Made by a program: the position numbers and the translations under genes. This document shows positions 14,721-27,970 of a stretch of DNA of 64,000 nucleotides, piece after piece (the first letter of the stretch is position 1; each line of letters starts with the position of its first letter). Origin of the DNA: Drosophila miranda (taxonomy: Eukaryota > Arthropoda > Insecta > Diptera > Drosophilidae); the NCBI RefSeq assembly GCF_003369915.1, contig NC_046676.1:21558001-21622000 (forward strand), written 5' to 3'. Below the pieces are notes generated by a model, which saw nothing but the letters and a program-made list of their open reading frames with translations, ran no database searches and was not told the DNA's origin.

Positions 14721-17610
14721 GCTGTGGATGTTACCTCCGTCTCTGCTCTGATGTTGCCTCTTCTGCTTCAATGTTGCTGCTCCATTCAGCACTCAGGCGG
14801 TTTGTCATTGCCATAGCTTAGGCCTAGAATGCCGCAGCCTTTTCCAGGGAAACCAAAACGAGCAAAACAGAGCCATACCCAAAAGCACGAATCACAAATC
14901 ATATTGCAAGCATTAGGCTTCCGTGTGCTGAGTCCGAGTCGGAGATATTCGTAGAGCCAGATCCAGAGACAGAGACAGAGACAGGGCCCCAGCCGAGGTC
15001 GTTCTCCGCCTACGGGCAGGCCTCTTATCCCCATTCCCGACTCTGCCGCTCTGCCGCTCTGTTCCTTTTTCTGTTTCTGTTTCCCTTGAATTCCCTGAAA
15101 CAACGAAACGCCCTCCTGGCCATCACCATCACCATCCCCAGCCACAGCCAGAGCCACAGCCCCAACCCCAGCTGGATCCTCATCATCATCCTTAGCCGCA
15201 TCCTCGACGTTGTCTTCGTCCTGCCCTTGTTAGGTTCTCCTGGCTCGACCGCGCCCTCGCCCTATCTCCAGCACTGACCCACAAACAATTTGTTTTTGCA
15301 TTTCGCTGGCGGGTACCATGATAGCCGCCACCCCAAGAAAAACACGAGACGGAAACTTGCTCTCAACATCATTATCACATGGGCGATCTGGGCAACGGAC
15401 AGCGGCGGACAGACACCCTTTGCGTGTCTCTCTCGGAACTCGTCTCAAGGTTTCGATTTCAGGAAATCAATCTTGTTTTGGCATTTCGTGTTCTCCACTC
15501 TACAAAAAATACCAACTCGGTATATTGCGAAGCGGGAAAAATACTGAACCAAGATGCTACTCGGGGGATCATCATTAGCCGGGGCCGGGGCTCTTGGCTC
15601 GGGACAGACAGGAGCTGGCCCATGACCCCAGGCAAGGCTTCAGCTCTGGAGTTGGACCTGGAGTTGGACTTCTTCCGTGGTTGGTTAACACCCAAACAAA
15701 ATGAATGAGAGGCCGAAACAGAGACAGAGACAGAAACAGAAACAGAGTCCCAGTCCAAGTCCAACTCGAAGAGGAAGGCTGATGATGTGGCTCTGGCTTT
15801 TGTTGCGCCCATTGCCTTGGGGGCATCAGCTCGTAAGCGTTTTTGAAGACCTCCAGAGCAGCACGCGATTTATATACGACACCCAGATATGGACCCAAAG
15901 GAAATGGCACAGGCAGAGACCATATTTGACGGGGGAAGGGGGAAGAGGATACGAGAGAAACCACTCTATATAAAAATCTCTGAAAACTTTTATTATTATT
16001 CCCTTATTAATGATTTCACTTGAATTTTAGGAGGCCTCTAGAAGCCGAAACCAGATCGATGAAAAATGTTGTTTTAATTGGGATTAGGCCAAGCTAACAG
16101 CTGTAAACAAGCCCAAAACAACTCACTCACTGCGGCCTGGACACGTGTAACTCACTGGAGTGTGTTTGAAATGCTAATAAAAGATAGATTTATCATCCGA
16201 TGCAAGCCAGAAGGCGCTACCATAATCATTACAGCAAATACTCGTAGTCAACATAGTCAACATCTTCAACATAAGCCCGGGAGAGGAGCCCCAGAACAGA
16301 AACCGCTGCATCATGGCCAGAGTGATGAGGGTTCCTGCCTGCTGGAGGAGGAGGCCGAGACTCCAGACCAGAGACAGGCCAAACACTTGCGTGTGTCACT
16401 GTGGTGACGCTCAAGTAGTCGACTGGCTCCAGCACCAACAACAGCCTCAATCCTCAAGAAGAGTCGCACTCGGAGGCACCTGATCATGTTGGGTTAAAGG
16501 TGCCCTGCTACACTGAGAGAATTGTTCCCAACATGATGATGGCCTGGCCAGAGGCTAACCTCAACTACATATATCCAGATTTCTGACAGTGCAGACTGAA
16601 ATGAAAATTAAGTCATCAAGCTCCGCAGTCAGAGGCACAGTCCCAGAGTCTCAGAGTCTCGGCTAGGTGAAGTAGGTGCTGTAGGTTACCCAAAATACGG
16701 CCGGGACAGAGATATATGTATATGAACCCCGAGCCAGACACTTCTTGATGAGATTTGAGCTCATCAGGCAGAGTGTCTGGCGACTGTTTTGCTACCTCTG
16801 TCTCAGAGTCGTCTGTACCGTACCTCTGTCTCTGGCAGATGATGATGAATGGGCCCAGTTGACATATGAGGGTTTTAATCGTCATAGAAAACCTACGCAT
16901 GCGATTCGAGCATTAAAAGTTTGAGAAACCAGAAATCAGAAAACACAGAACAGAACCAAAGCCTCATTTGGTTGATAGGCAGGGGTGGGGGGGGTTTGGG
17001 TCCTACGACTGACTGCCACTCCCACGCTCCCTTTTCTCTGTAGCCTTGTTATCCTGATCGCTTTGTTCAGCACAAATTGGCGGCATCCTTTTTAGAATGC
17101 AACAAAAACACTTGACTTTCAACCAAAATGATCAACGTCATCATCCTCATCGATAGGTGGATCGACGAGCGCCTCATCAAAAGGATAAATCGGCTTTCAA
17201 CAACTTTTTTTCGCCTTTTGTTATGTTTTTGAGGGAAATGCCGAAAAGAAACCAAAGCCAGAGCCTGAGTTGGAGTTCGAGTTGGAGATGGAGACTTGGC
17301 AACAGCAGCAAATGTCAGTCAAGGGGCATTGATTATGATCATCAAATTATTGAGCGCCTATGCGGGGAGACCCGGAGTTGAGTCCGGTCCGGTTGGGTTC
17401 CCTGTCTGTGCCACAAAACGCCCCCTTCCGCAGCAAAATGTTGGCCTGATGAAGACATGTACTATATAGATATAGATATAAATATAGATGTGTGTGTATA
17501 AAAATGCTGACACAATCGAAGCAATTAATTCGTATGACGCTGCCCGAAACCCAAACTCGAAAAACCAAATGCAATCGAAGTCCGACTCCCGAGTCCGAGT
17601 CCGAATCCAA

Positions 17611-17650
17611 GTCCCAGTCCCAGTCCCAGTCCCAGTCCCAGTCCCAGTCC
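17611..17650. repeat. CCCAGT hexamer tandem repeat
   Basis: About six units of CAGTCC, following a degenerate GAGTCC stretch. Confidence 0.9.
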
Positions 17651-20600
17651 GACTTCAGAGTCAATCGAAGAGCAAGAGCCGGTGAAGCTAGAGGTGAAGA
17701 CCTCTCGAGGAGCGGCAGGCGACGATCTCAACAGCGATAAATTGTTGTTTTCGAGTCTTTACAACTTTAACAGGTGAGAAAATGGGTTCACTGCGGCTGC
17801 CTCCGTTGCTGTGGCTGGAACATGCTGATCTCATGCCTCATGTCATGCGTTGACTCCACTGGAGTTGCTCATTCATGAGTCCTGCCCCTGCCCCCTGCCC
17901 TCTTCTAATTCGATTGTCGATGCCCAACTGATGCCAACCAATGATGATCGGGCCCAGAAATCTCTCGGATCTCTCATCTCCCATCCACCCTGGCCAGCGG
18001 CCATTTATTTCCACAACGCAGCAAATCTTGGTCGACTGGAGCGGCTCTCGTTTGCCATGTGTGGACCTGACCGCTAGTGGATAATTTCACCCATAAATTG
18101 AGCCCAACTTCCGTTTCGATTGCGTGTCCGCGATAAAGGTTTTCCACTCGGTTCGTGTTCTGTTTTCGGGTTTGATTTAGCCGAGGTCATTCATGAATGG
18201 TTCGGGATTGAATGGTAACTAGAGTGAAGGGTGGAGTCGATCCGCTTAATCTTTGATCGGTTTCAGTTCAATTGGTCGTCGGAAAAGGGTGGAGCTGGAG
18301 GAAATTCCACAAAAGAGAGTGAATGGAATGGTTCAATGAAATTTAGAGAAGTCGGAAACAATTTGAACATTTTTAAACATTTTAAACTGCGTTCAACTAT
18401 AATCCAGGGAGCATAAAGTGTATATAGGTTATTTTTTTATATAAATCCAAGCTTAAAAAATTAAAGATTATATTTGTTTAACATTTTTATATATTTTTTA
18501 AGGAATTCCAAAGTAATTCCCCTAAAAGTAGGCAATAAAATCGATTACTTGAACTATGGAAATTTTGAGGGAGAGAAATATTGTTATAAACAACATGTTT
18601 TCAAACTAATAAGACCAATAGATAATTATAGAAAAAAAAACAAGGCACCATACTATATTTCTGATAGAGTTTCGCAAGTCTAAAGATTGACGTGATTCAC
18701 ATTTACAGATCCGCATCGATCGAGTTATGAGTGCAAATATTGACTAACAATTCCACACGAAAACAAGTTTCAAGCTGTTCTGGATTTTATTCAATAGAAA
18801 AAAGCAAAAACACACACAAAGATCAAAGCGGAATCAATCAGCCGGCTTCGGTGGTGTTTATGCAATCGAATGTCTCACTCCGAAACAAAGCCAATTACAT
18901 TAATTACACATGGTTTTTATTTTTCTCGCTAGCAGAACAATCGGATGATAACAAGGCAGCATATCCACGCTGAGCCGTCAATATTTAGGGATATGAGTAT
19001 CAGAGATGTGGAAAATATGGAAAATATCAAACAACGCAATTGGTTTATCTGTACAGTTTTGTTTTTAGATTTTTTTCGAGTTTTCCACGCTGGCAAGGCT
19101 AGCGGCAAATTGGCGGCAATTTATTAATTCAAAATGGCCAGTAGGAGAAAAAGCCAGACAGTGTAAAACAATAAAAACAAACAAGGAAGACTTCCGAAGT
19201 TTTATATACCCTTGCATATGCCTCGTTCCAGCTCAAAAGCTCCACATTTATTTAGTTGCGATCTCCCTAAAAATCAACAAATTTTTCGAACAAAATCTTT
19301 CTCCAATAAGTAGTTCTTGAAAAAAGACTCCTTGTTGACTACCAAAAACCATTTTAGAATACAGATGTTGATGCTGATCAAGAGTTAATATACCTAATGT
19401 GCTTGAAAATGTCACATTCTCTGGTTCTCAAAGCACTGCTGAAAATCATAATACCCTGGGAAAGGTTATATCAATGTGGAGAAACGCAAATCCTATTTGT
19501 CAATTTATTTGAGCAAGTATGCGTGCAATCGCAACAAGCAGCAAACAACAAAGCGAACAGTCAGAGCCACAGCCACAGCGGCAACAAATGTCAATTGCTT
19601 AGGCAAAATTGCGCATAATTGACATTTTTCCAATTTGCTCATTCGTGCTGGAAGTGCTGGGGGGGGGAGGGGAAGAGAGCCCAGAGGGCAGAGAGGGAGA
19701 GGTCATTGTTAGATAGTTTTACCCCCAACACACAAACTCCTCGATTTCCTCCGTCACGCCCTGGACTATAAAACTGTCGGCGGCAATGATTTAATTTCCC
19801 AAATATTTTCGAACATAAATTCAGAGGGGACGGGGAAAATGGGAAAATCTGACCCAAAAGCAGGGTGTCAAGTGGTAGAGAAGGAACAAGATGCCGCCAA
19901 AGTCGGAGGGCATGAAATCAATGTGCAAGATTTCCAATGGTTTATGGTTTGTTTTGCGGCCACTCATTAGCCTGGCCAACTGCCTTGGCCCTAACCCCGA
20001 ACAAGCCTCTGCCAGCGAGGGTTGCTACAGTCCCTCGTCCACATCCTCGTCCTCGCCCCGGGCTCGCATCGAATGTGTCGCATTGTGTGGCTTCCATAAT
20101 TATGAACCTTTTGTTGCTCAATCTGCTGCAACACTTGTTGCATTGTCCTGCGCTTTGTGTGTGGGTTTCCATAATTTCCGCCTAAAAGGATTTCACAGCT
20201 CATAGATAATCCCATTGGCATTTGAATGGGAATCGGAATGGGAATGGGATTGCGGCTGGACGATCTATTGTTTCTGCCAGACAGAGGCGTTGGCTCCCAA
20301 CATCAAGGGCTCCCCGTTACGACTTTCCTCGTCCAAAATTTCCAGATATTTTAAGATATTTTGAACTATTTTAAAGAGGATTTTCATACTTTCAAAATGT
20401 GGTTGAATCTTCCTTTCTGCCCTCAGTAAACTATTCAACCACCAATCGAATATGCAAATTCTGTACATCTTTAACCTACTTATTCCTGCCTAAGACGGTT
20501 ATCTTTTATCTGCCTACATTCTTTAAATTTTTGTTGGGTTCAAGCAGTTTTCTCTTACACTTAGACTATTAATTGATTCTGCTGGGACTTTGGAGATATT

Positions 20601-21655
20601 GGTTAGACCTTCTGTAGATATATCATTGGTCAGACCTTTAATAAACTTTAGTTTGAGGCTCTAATATATCCTCAGTTCCATTTTGGAATTTTTTGTTCCC
20701 ACTCACCTACTTTTACAACCTTTCCATTCGGCCCAAGTGTCCCTCCCACCAGTCAGATGATGCTCCCCAACTCCCCGCCTGCGTAGGGTATTCTAAGGCT
20801 GCGTGAGATGTCTCCAGTCGTCGTCGTCGACGCCACTGACAATGTCATGATGGCGTCTTGAAAACGTTGAAACGGAAACGTAGATGAAATACAAATACAT
20901 TGTCTGACAAGTTGCCCCTTTCCGTTCTGGCCGTAGTCGTTGCCTCGCCTGCCCCACGGCTGTTGGCCATAGCGATAGCGTGCGTGGCAGTGGCGGTGGC
21001 GGCAGTGGTGGCGGCAAAAGTGGCCCCTATCATTATGCCTGTCGTCTTAGCCGAAATTGGTCGACGAAGCAGCCACAAACAACAAAAGTTTTTTTCTTTG
21101 CGGATGCTCTTCCAGAATGGGTTCCTCTCCCTCTCTCCCTCGTCTATCCCTGATTTCTAGGCCTAAATATATTTGAGTTGAAAGATTCAACATTTTTCCC
21201 CCATTTTTTTCATGTTTTTTGTGTATTTTTTTTTGGTAGAGGAAAAAATTGATTTACGACTTCCGCTGGCAATGAAAATTCACTTTGAGGCTTTGAAAGC
21301 ACTTTTGAGCTACATCTGTCCATGGGTCCGTTGTGATCGCCGATTGAGCGCTCTAGCCAGAGTCCGATCCCGAGTTGAGTCCCGAGCCCAGGTCGGGGCT
21401 CAGGGTGTTCATTTTTATAGACTCATTTAAGGCGATTATTTAGCAATTTTTAAAGATATTTCTTCCCTGGTAGCTGGCTTTATTTTCGCACACAGAGACA
21501 GAGACTCTTGCAGGCAGCGAGCCAGTTAGTGGCGAAATTTATGGCTCAGAAAGTGAATCATTTAAGTTAATGACTTTCAAACGTGTTTCACACTCAAGTG
21601 CGAGAGAGACATACAATGGGAGGCTGATGGCGAGGTGAGGGAGATAGGCGATGGC

Positions 21656-21725
21656 TGATTGACTTGACTCACTGGGCAAGACAAGTAGCCGCAGTGATTG
21701 ATAATGCGCTGATTGAATTATGGCC
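21656..21725. promoter_or_regulatory. cluster of Exd/Hox-like composite sites upstream of Dll
   Basis: Three TGATTGA cores occur within 70 bp: TGATTGAC at 21656, TGATTGATAAT at 21695 and TGATTGAATTATGGCC at 21710. TGATTNAT is the known Extradenticle-Hox composite half-site pattern, and TTATGG resembles a posterior Hox site. A further TTTATGGC lies at 21537. Dll is classically regulated by Hox/Exd/Hth through its early limb enhancer, so this is a reasonable candidate regulatory cluster. The assignment rests on motif matching only. Confidence 0.35.
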
Positions 21726-22324
21726 ATAAGTGTAATTTGGCCAGTGGCAGTGGTGGCATGGTCCCAAAAACAGGGGTCACCAGACAAGCCTGCAGGCCTC
21801 ACAATTGTCCTGTTCGGTTTAATAATGTTTTGGCCAGAATCTTGAACTTACCGTTAAGCTTTTCTACATAACTATCCCTTGATGACCTATTTCTTATAAT
21901 GTTTTGGCCTGGAGTAGTTATGGTATGGAGTTATAGCTAACCCCCTGCCTAGCTACACCCCTGACTCCCAGTAGGCACTGATTCACTAAAAAATTTCTAG
22001 GCCTAGGCCACCTATCATATTTGTTGCTGCTTTCCTCTCCTAAACAAGAGATTCAAATGGAAGTTGGAAGTTCAGATTGTGTCTGCCAGCCTGGGGGCGT
22101 TTTTGGGGTTTTTTTTCCTTATTTTTGTTCAGATCTGAGTTGAGTTTTGGTTTTGTTTTACGGTTTCAGGCGTCTTTTTGGCGGCAAATCAAACCGAGCT
22201 AAAGAAATTGGCAAATTGGCTGACGGCCAGTTGTCGGCGAAACCAAAAAGAGTTGCCTTTTGTGTGGCTCCAACTTTGGCTCTATCTAAGTCCAAGTCCA
22301 AGTCGCAGATGAAGATGGAGCTGG

Positions 22325-22360
22325 GGATGGCGATGGCGATGGCGATGGCGATGGCGATGG
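22325..22360. repeat. GGCGAT hexamer tandem repeat
   Basis: Five to six perfect units of GGCGAT. Confidence 0.9.
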
Positions 22361-24324
22361 AGTCCTCTGTCTATGCGTGCCAAAGTGCCAATGGCGTTTT
22401 AATTCGAAGCTGAAGTTCATGCCGGCGTCAGCTGCCGCCACAGACGGGGTATCGTTTATGAGCTGCCGACTGCTGTTGACTTTTATTTATTTAATGTTTC
22501 GGCTTTAGTGTTTTGTTTTTTTGTTTTTTATAATTTTATTTGGCTTTTCCTGCCTTGGACAGAGCAGAGTACGAACCTGTTCCCGACCTGGCTACCTGCA
22601 AAAAAAAAATAAGAATAACAGCACCGAGTGGAAGATCGATGCAAAACTGGATTAAGTCCCTTTTACGCCCTAATCCGCACTGGACCTGGCTCTGGAACTG
22701 GGCTCGGGTCATCGTGTAATGGCTAAAAGAGTGAGAAAGAGAGACAGAGTGGTAGTACGAGTAGAGAGAGAGAGAGAGCAGGCGATTCCTGCCCGAGACA
22801 GAGACATGGCGCCAGTCAGTCAGTCAGTGACCATTGTCATGTCATTGTCCCTCTAATAGGATCAGCAATGCTGTCTGAGCCCCGGCGTGAAATCCGCAAA
22901 TGTATGTTTACCTTTGGCCCAAGGACCCGAAAAAGGGGTTGGCACTGCACTGCCATGCCCAATTCCACTCGCAGCCCACTCCTCGTGGTAGGTGTCTCTA
23001 TGTTTATTTGTTTTGTCTAAGGCCGTAACTTTTTCTGCCGTTTCTTTCTTTTGTTTTTACAGAATATTCGTTCTCAGCACTTCCCAAAAAAAGACAGAAT
23101 CAGCCTGATCTTGGGCTGAGATGATTCAACAAAAAGAAGAATCATTTTTGAAAAAGTTCGCATCGATGTTGATGGGAAAATTGTGCAAACAATAAGAAGC
23201 GCAAAGCTCTCGACTCAGAATCAAGATATGGCACAAACACATACTCAAGTGTCCGTATAGAGGAAGATACATTGTATACATTGTATGTATAGGAGTATTC
23301 CCTGTATATATGGATCTGGCCATCATTATGCCTTTCGATAGCAATTATTTGCTACCGTTTAATTGCGCGACGAGCGATTTTGTGGGCCGCTGTTGCCTGA
23401 TATTTCACACGAGTTCGCGTTCTCCTCTGCCGCTCCACCTCCGCCCACAGTCATCGCCCATGCCAATGCCAATGCCCACTCGAGAGCAGAGTTCCAGACC
23501 CGTGAGCCCCATTTCGTCCAGCCCCCTGTGAATGCTGTCATGTGTCTAATGAGTCGCAAATACCTGCGCTCTTCCCGCTCTATTTCCAGGCTACCTCGCC
23601 TTCTGGCCCAATTCCGAGGCATGGGCTTAAAGTTTTCCGTCTCTTTGTGTAATTCGCACACTTTGTATGTGCAAGAGGGTTCTGGCCATGTGAAGGGATT
23701 GTGGGTCTGCCAACTTTGGCAGTAATTTGCATATGGAACTTTTAAATCATACCGATAGAAAATTCACCACCCATGACACCTCAGTGGACGTGGCTTTGAG
23801 GGGCAGCCTTGGCGAAGAAGAGCAGCTGTTGCGGTAGACACATTCATAAATATACATTGCTATAAAAATAGATTCCAGGATTCCGAATTATTCTGAATTA
23901 CTAATCGACTATTTACTAATCACTGTTTAGAAACTGGATCTATGTATAATTAACAAACTATTACCATTAGATATATTTTTATGATTTACTCTCCGCTAAA
24001 AATGAGTTAATTTTTTCCTAGTACTCTGTCGCTTTGATTGGATCACTTATTCCAATCATAATCCAGCTTTAAGGCTTCCTTTATGCCAGCCCATATATAT
24101 GCATATGTACTCGTATGTTGTTCAAAGTACCCATTTAATCTGCAGTTCAATAATCCAACATATCGATATGTATATCATATCAGGCACTTGTGGAATATTT
24201 TCCAGTTTATGGGCCATATTATAAACCGTTTCTGTACTGAACAATCGAGACGAGTCATTCCGAACAGACGTGATCACTTAATTACCTGTGCGAACTATTC
24301 AACCGAACTGTATGTAGAAAAACC

Positions 24325-24361
24325 CCCAGACCCCAGACCCCAGACCCCAGACCCCAGACCC
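24325..24361. repeat. CAGACCC heptamer tandem repeat
   Basis: Five near-perfect units of CAGACCC, just upstream of the first gene after the regulatory desert. Confidence 0.9.
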
Positions 24362-24604
24362 GAGATCCCCACAGAGGGCTTCTACTTCTACTTTCAATCA
24401 CCCGGCAAAAGGAGAACCGGTTGCCAGTTGGGCTGACATTTTCACCTTGTTAATTATGCGCACGGTCATGCAAATCTCGTAATGAAGTGACGGCCATTGA
24501 GAGTTGCATTGTCAGCAGGCGATGATATTTTAATCGTATGTCTTGTACAAATATAGATATGGGGAACCTCAACTGGGGGAACTTCAATGGCAACTAACTG
24601 GAGC

Positions 24605-24964
24605 CTAGCAAAAGTGCTGGCGTGTGGGCTTGACGCGGCCGTACTCTCCGTTCGTAGTGGGTGAGGCCTTACAATTGAGAGTATCTGCGTCGAGCTTCTC
24701 CTGGCGCTCCAACAGAATCCGCTCCGCATCCTGCTTGGTCACCGTGTGCTTCTGGTGCAGGCGATGGCGACGGGCGTAGCGCAGAAAGTGCTCGTCCCCA
24801 TACATCTGACGGCTCTCCAAGTAGATCTGGGGAACCCGACCATAGAGGAAGGCCTGCGTTTGCGGATACCACGATAACTGCTTCTTCCACTGTTCATCGA
24901 TGGCCTTTATGTGAGTGTTTAAGTCGCGCTGGTAGCGCTCCTTTGCGACCAGATCTGCTGGCAT
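24605..24964 (-). CDS. hypothetical protein, 119 residues
   Basis: This is a single open frame beginning MPADLVAKERYQ and ending KPTRQHFC. I do not recognise the family. The composition is natural for a protein: charged and helical, with a Tyr/Arg-rich middle (YARRHRLHQ) and a Lys/Glu/Arg-rich helical stretch (DAERILLERQEKLDADT) that could form a coiled coil. No signal peptide or membrane segment is visible. The frame stays open upstream for 36 more codons to an ATG at 25072, but that extension looks less protein-like, so I chose the inner ATG. It is transcribed towards Dll and is the first gene beyond the Dll upstream region. No intron is needed. Confidence 0.6.
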   Translation of the reverse strand: MPADLVAKERYQRDLNTHIKAIDEQWKKQLSWYPQTQAFLYGRVPQIYLESRQMYGDEHFLRYARRHRLHQKHTVTKQDAERILLERQEKLDADTLNCKASPTTNGEYGRVKPTRQHFC

Positions 24965-25503
24965 GATCGGACAATGTCGTTGTAGTTGTAGAACAGGACT
25001 TAGAGTTTCCAGTACAAGTGTCAGTATCTGGGAATATGGCAACTTTTGGATGAGCCCTCGTTCAGGGCACATGTGATTGGCAGCTGAGGCGAGCGTTCCG
25101 TTTCCCTAATCGCATTAGCAGAGCTGGCCAGAAACCACTTGACAAGCGACAGGTGCCTTCGGTCCAGGTCCAGTCGCTCCTAAGCTGCCACCGACAGCTG
25201 TGCGAAGAAAACTCCCTCTTTTTCTGTCAGAGCTCTATATGAAAAAAGGCGAACGGACAGAAAATAAAGCTATATCGGCTCGGCTATTGATTCTGATCCA
25301 GAATATATGTATATACTTTATGGGATACATATCAACATCCACCATAAAACCAATAAAATGTATCCCTAAACTCTTCGAGTTTTAGGTTTAAAAGCAAATG
25401 TACATATGTCTGGCAGAATTTGATCAGTTCAACAAAGATCCCTTTGAAAATCGAGATGCTTTGAGGAGACACAACTTTAAAGACTATTTAAATATCCGTT
25501 TAT

Positions 25504-26187
25504 TTAGCTTTTGGTAAAGTAGATTATTACATCGGCCCGCGGAATGCCATCGACAAACCAGGTGCTATTGAGATAGTATCGGCCATCCGGCACAACCGTC
25601 TGGATGATATTGTTTATATGCTGAACGGGAAGCTTATCCAAGATAATATCATGCTAGAAACGCGGGAAACCATAAGACACTTTTTGCTTGAGAATTTAAG
25701 AATTGCACTCACGTGATAGGGGCAGGTGTGGTTGAAATTCGAGAAGTCGGCGAATGTTTTGAAAATCCAGTTGACAATGACGTTGCTGCGATCGCGTAGG
25801 AACTTACAGGCATCGAAGCGGACATCGAAGTTGTACAGGATTCTCTTATTCTCGCGCATCCTTATCTGGAAATTGGTCTGCAAAGATCGAAAGTTACGTG
25901 GCCCGGCTTGTATGAAAAATCCCCCTTACCACGGTGTTAGTAATCGGCAGCTTGTGAAGTTTGGTTTTCAGCGACATGTACTTATACGTTCGATTCACAG
26001 ATCTCAGATAGCAGTAATCAAAGTCCAAAAATACCCGATCCCGCACCAAGCAGCGAACATTGTTGAACTCAAAGTTTCCGCAGATCTGCTCGTATACAAC
26101 TCCTCAGTTCTCATCCTAATATATATTTCGATTCCTTACTGCGATCGGTCCTATGGCAATTAGTATAAAGAAACGCAGGGTATTCAT
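25504..26187 (-). CDS. secreted DUF1091 (MD-2-related-like) family protein
   Basis: Exons in transcript order are 26140-26187, 25930-26085, 25713-25877 and 25504-25653, with three introns of 52-59 bp. The product is 172 residues. It starts with a signal peptide (MNTLRFFILIAIGPIA), followed by the family pattern: NVRC, then DFDYCYLRSVNRTYKY, KLHKLPITN, RFDACKFLRDRS, NHTCPYHHDIIL and a C-terminal VDGIPRADVIIYF. Spaced cysteines and the CPY-x-HDI block are typical of the large Drosophila DUF1091 family of small secreted proteins of unknown function. The first intron is the least certain boundary. A poly(A) signal (AATAAA on the minus strand, 25499-25504) overlaps the stop codon. The gene is divergent from the membrane-protein gene at 26667. 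Confidence 0.8.
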
Positions 26188-26666
26188 TCTGGAACAAAAC
26201 TGAGAATGAAACTCGAATAAAACAAATATTGTACTATACTACGATTATACTATAATTATAATTAATCGCTACATTAACGCTCCTAATCAGCCTACCCAAA
26301 AATCGATTTCCCAAATGTGGAAGCCCATTAGCTCAGGTTTTATGCTTTATAATAACAATAGCTTCGATCAGTGCAAGACAGTTGATCCACCTAGTCAGAA
26401 CAATTAATACAAACCGGATAGTACAAAAAATTTCCCCAAAGATATCCAACGATTTGGGCAACGCTGGAAACAGTTATTATAAGCTAGTCAGTTTCCTATA
26501 AGATTGTTGTTTTAAGAAAGGATAGTCCGCGCCACTGTGAAAAACTGAAAGTTCCTGTTTGTTCGAATTTGAAATTCACGTTTAATTTGATTTTTGTTTC
26601 ATTCTCCATTATGAACTCGACTCGACTCCCCAGTTCTATTACATAACAACATATTTTAGAACAAAT

Positions 26667-27606
26667 ATGTTTAAAAACATAAATTCTCTGTTCCTGTTGG
26701 CCTTGGCCTTCATCGCCTGGACTGTTTGCTGTTATTTTCATGAAATTGAGGAACAGCTGGGCACACAGGGATTCGATGTGGAGCAGTACTCAGGTGAGAA
26801 GGAGCGCATCACGAGTACATATCCGTCCGTATATCTATATATATTACATTACAGAACACCCTGGCTTGAAATATAATCAATTGACTTGCAAAAACATCCC
26901 GAAAGCTGTTCCACAAACTTTTCCTACCTTTGAAATAATATGCAGCTCTTTCATTGTCTTATGCCTGACATATACCTGGGTCAAGCTTTTGACGTTCTTG
27001 GTCGAGCGGACAGGTCAGTTTTGGCAGGCCATGAAGCCGGAGGAGGAGGACACGCAGGTGAAAAAGCAACTGATGGAGCAACTTAACAGCTTGAAGACCG
27101 AATTTGAGGTGATGAGTGAACTACTGAAGCAGCACCAGCCCAGTGTTGATTTGGAGGTACAGACCATGAGCGGACTGGAGCTTCAGTCCCACAGTGGCTG
27201 TAGCTCTTTAGAGCTACAGAAATGTGACAGTGGCTGCTCGGAGGTCCACCTACTGCCCAGTAGCAGTTCATGCAGTAATAACTGCAGCAATGACGTCCCC
27301 ATCAACGAACTGTGGAATCAAAAGAATGACGTCTGCTCGATACGTGGTACCCCCAGATTTCCGGACGTACCGGCGGTAGACCAGGCCACGCAGTCTACTT
27401 ACATCAGTAGCAGCCAGATCCACATCGGTCCAAACATGTTCAATACGAAGCCCCTCAACTTGGAGCTAGTACGCCAGTCAAGGCTGTACGCGAGGAAACC
27501 GAGTGTATTCCTCCAGGTGTCTGATAATTGCATTGCCGGACCCAGGGACAGGCCCCGGATAGGAGGCAGCAGTTGCACAATTGCCCTGCCACCGCCAAAC
27601 ATGTGA
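26667..27606 (+). CDS. putative two-pass membrane protein, unknown function
   Basis: Exon 1 is 26667-26793 and exon 2 is 26855-27606, joined over a 61-bp GT-AG intron. The product is 292 residues. Residues about 5-24 (SLFLLALAFIAWTV) and about 69-91 (IICSSFIVLCLTYTWVKLLT) are hydrophobic and likely cross a membrane. They are followed by a Glu/Lys/Gln-rich stretch (about 100-125) that may be a short coiled coil, and then a Ser/Cys-rich, low-complexity tail. The first segment could instead be an uncleaved signal anchor. I do not recognise the family. A longer frame reads into the second exon from the intron, but the spliced form gives a better N-terminus. A poly(A) signal AATAAA follows at about 27646. 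Confidence 0.7.
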
Positions 27607-27910
27607 GAATGTGAGAGCATTTGAAAAACCGGACTAAATTTAAAAATAAAAGAAAAGGTTGGACTTATTTAAAGGTGACGCCCTCAATGCAGCGGTTTAT
27701 TTCCCTACCTCATATCTTCCTTTCACGAGTTCACAAATGATTTTGGTTAGGTCAAATAAGATGGCAGTAATTAATCAAGATCCATTGAACTGCAATATCC
27801 GCATAAAACAGCTATCAATTGAAAATTGGAAGTACCAACTGAATTTCGCGAATTCGTCGTTTTTCACCGTTTCATTTTTGTTGATTTTGAAAATTGTCGT
27901 CGATAGTGAT

Positions 27911-27918
27911 TATCGATA
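27911..27918. promoter_or_regulatory. DRE core motif TATCGATA
   Basis: This is the perfect palindromic DREF-binding core. DREs mark promoters of replication genes, and Orc4 is the next gene downstream, but its start codon is 1.3 kb away with a repeat between, so the target is uncertain. Confidence 0.45.
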
Positions 27919-27970
27919 GTACTATGTGTTGCTTTGCAGCCCTGGGATATTTTTTTGGTATATTTTAAAA

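Larger units (their letters stand above)
6321..24604. promoter_or_regulatory. 18-kb gene-free region upstream of Dll, probable cis-regulatory domain
   Basis: No ORF here has a convincing start, splice structure or protein similarity. The longest ones translate microsatellites or low-complexity repeats. The stretch holds GA, CA, CAG, GAGAC, CCCAGT, GGCGAT and CAGACCC repeats, listed separately, between unique AT-rich blocks. Dll is known to have large upstream limb and brain enhancers, so a regulatory role is expected from family knowledge and position, but single enhancers cannot be mapped from this sequence alone. A stretch near 19190-19500 has a motif (TTTATATACCCTTGCA) that looks like dispersed repeat DNA. 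Confidence 0.55.

Noticed and set aside
19190-19500. possible fourth copy of the dispersed repeat (ATACCCTGGGAAA at about 19451)
   Set aside because: Only about 13 bases match the block before the shared frame, and the rest of the order is absent. It is too short to call.
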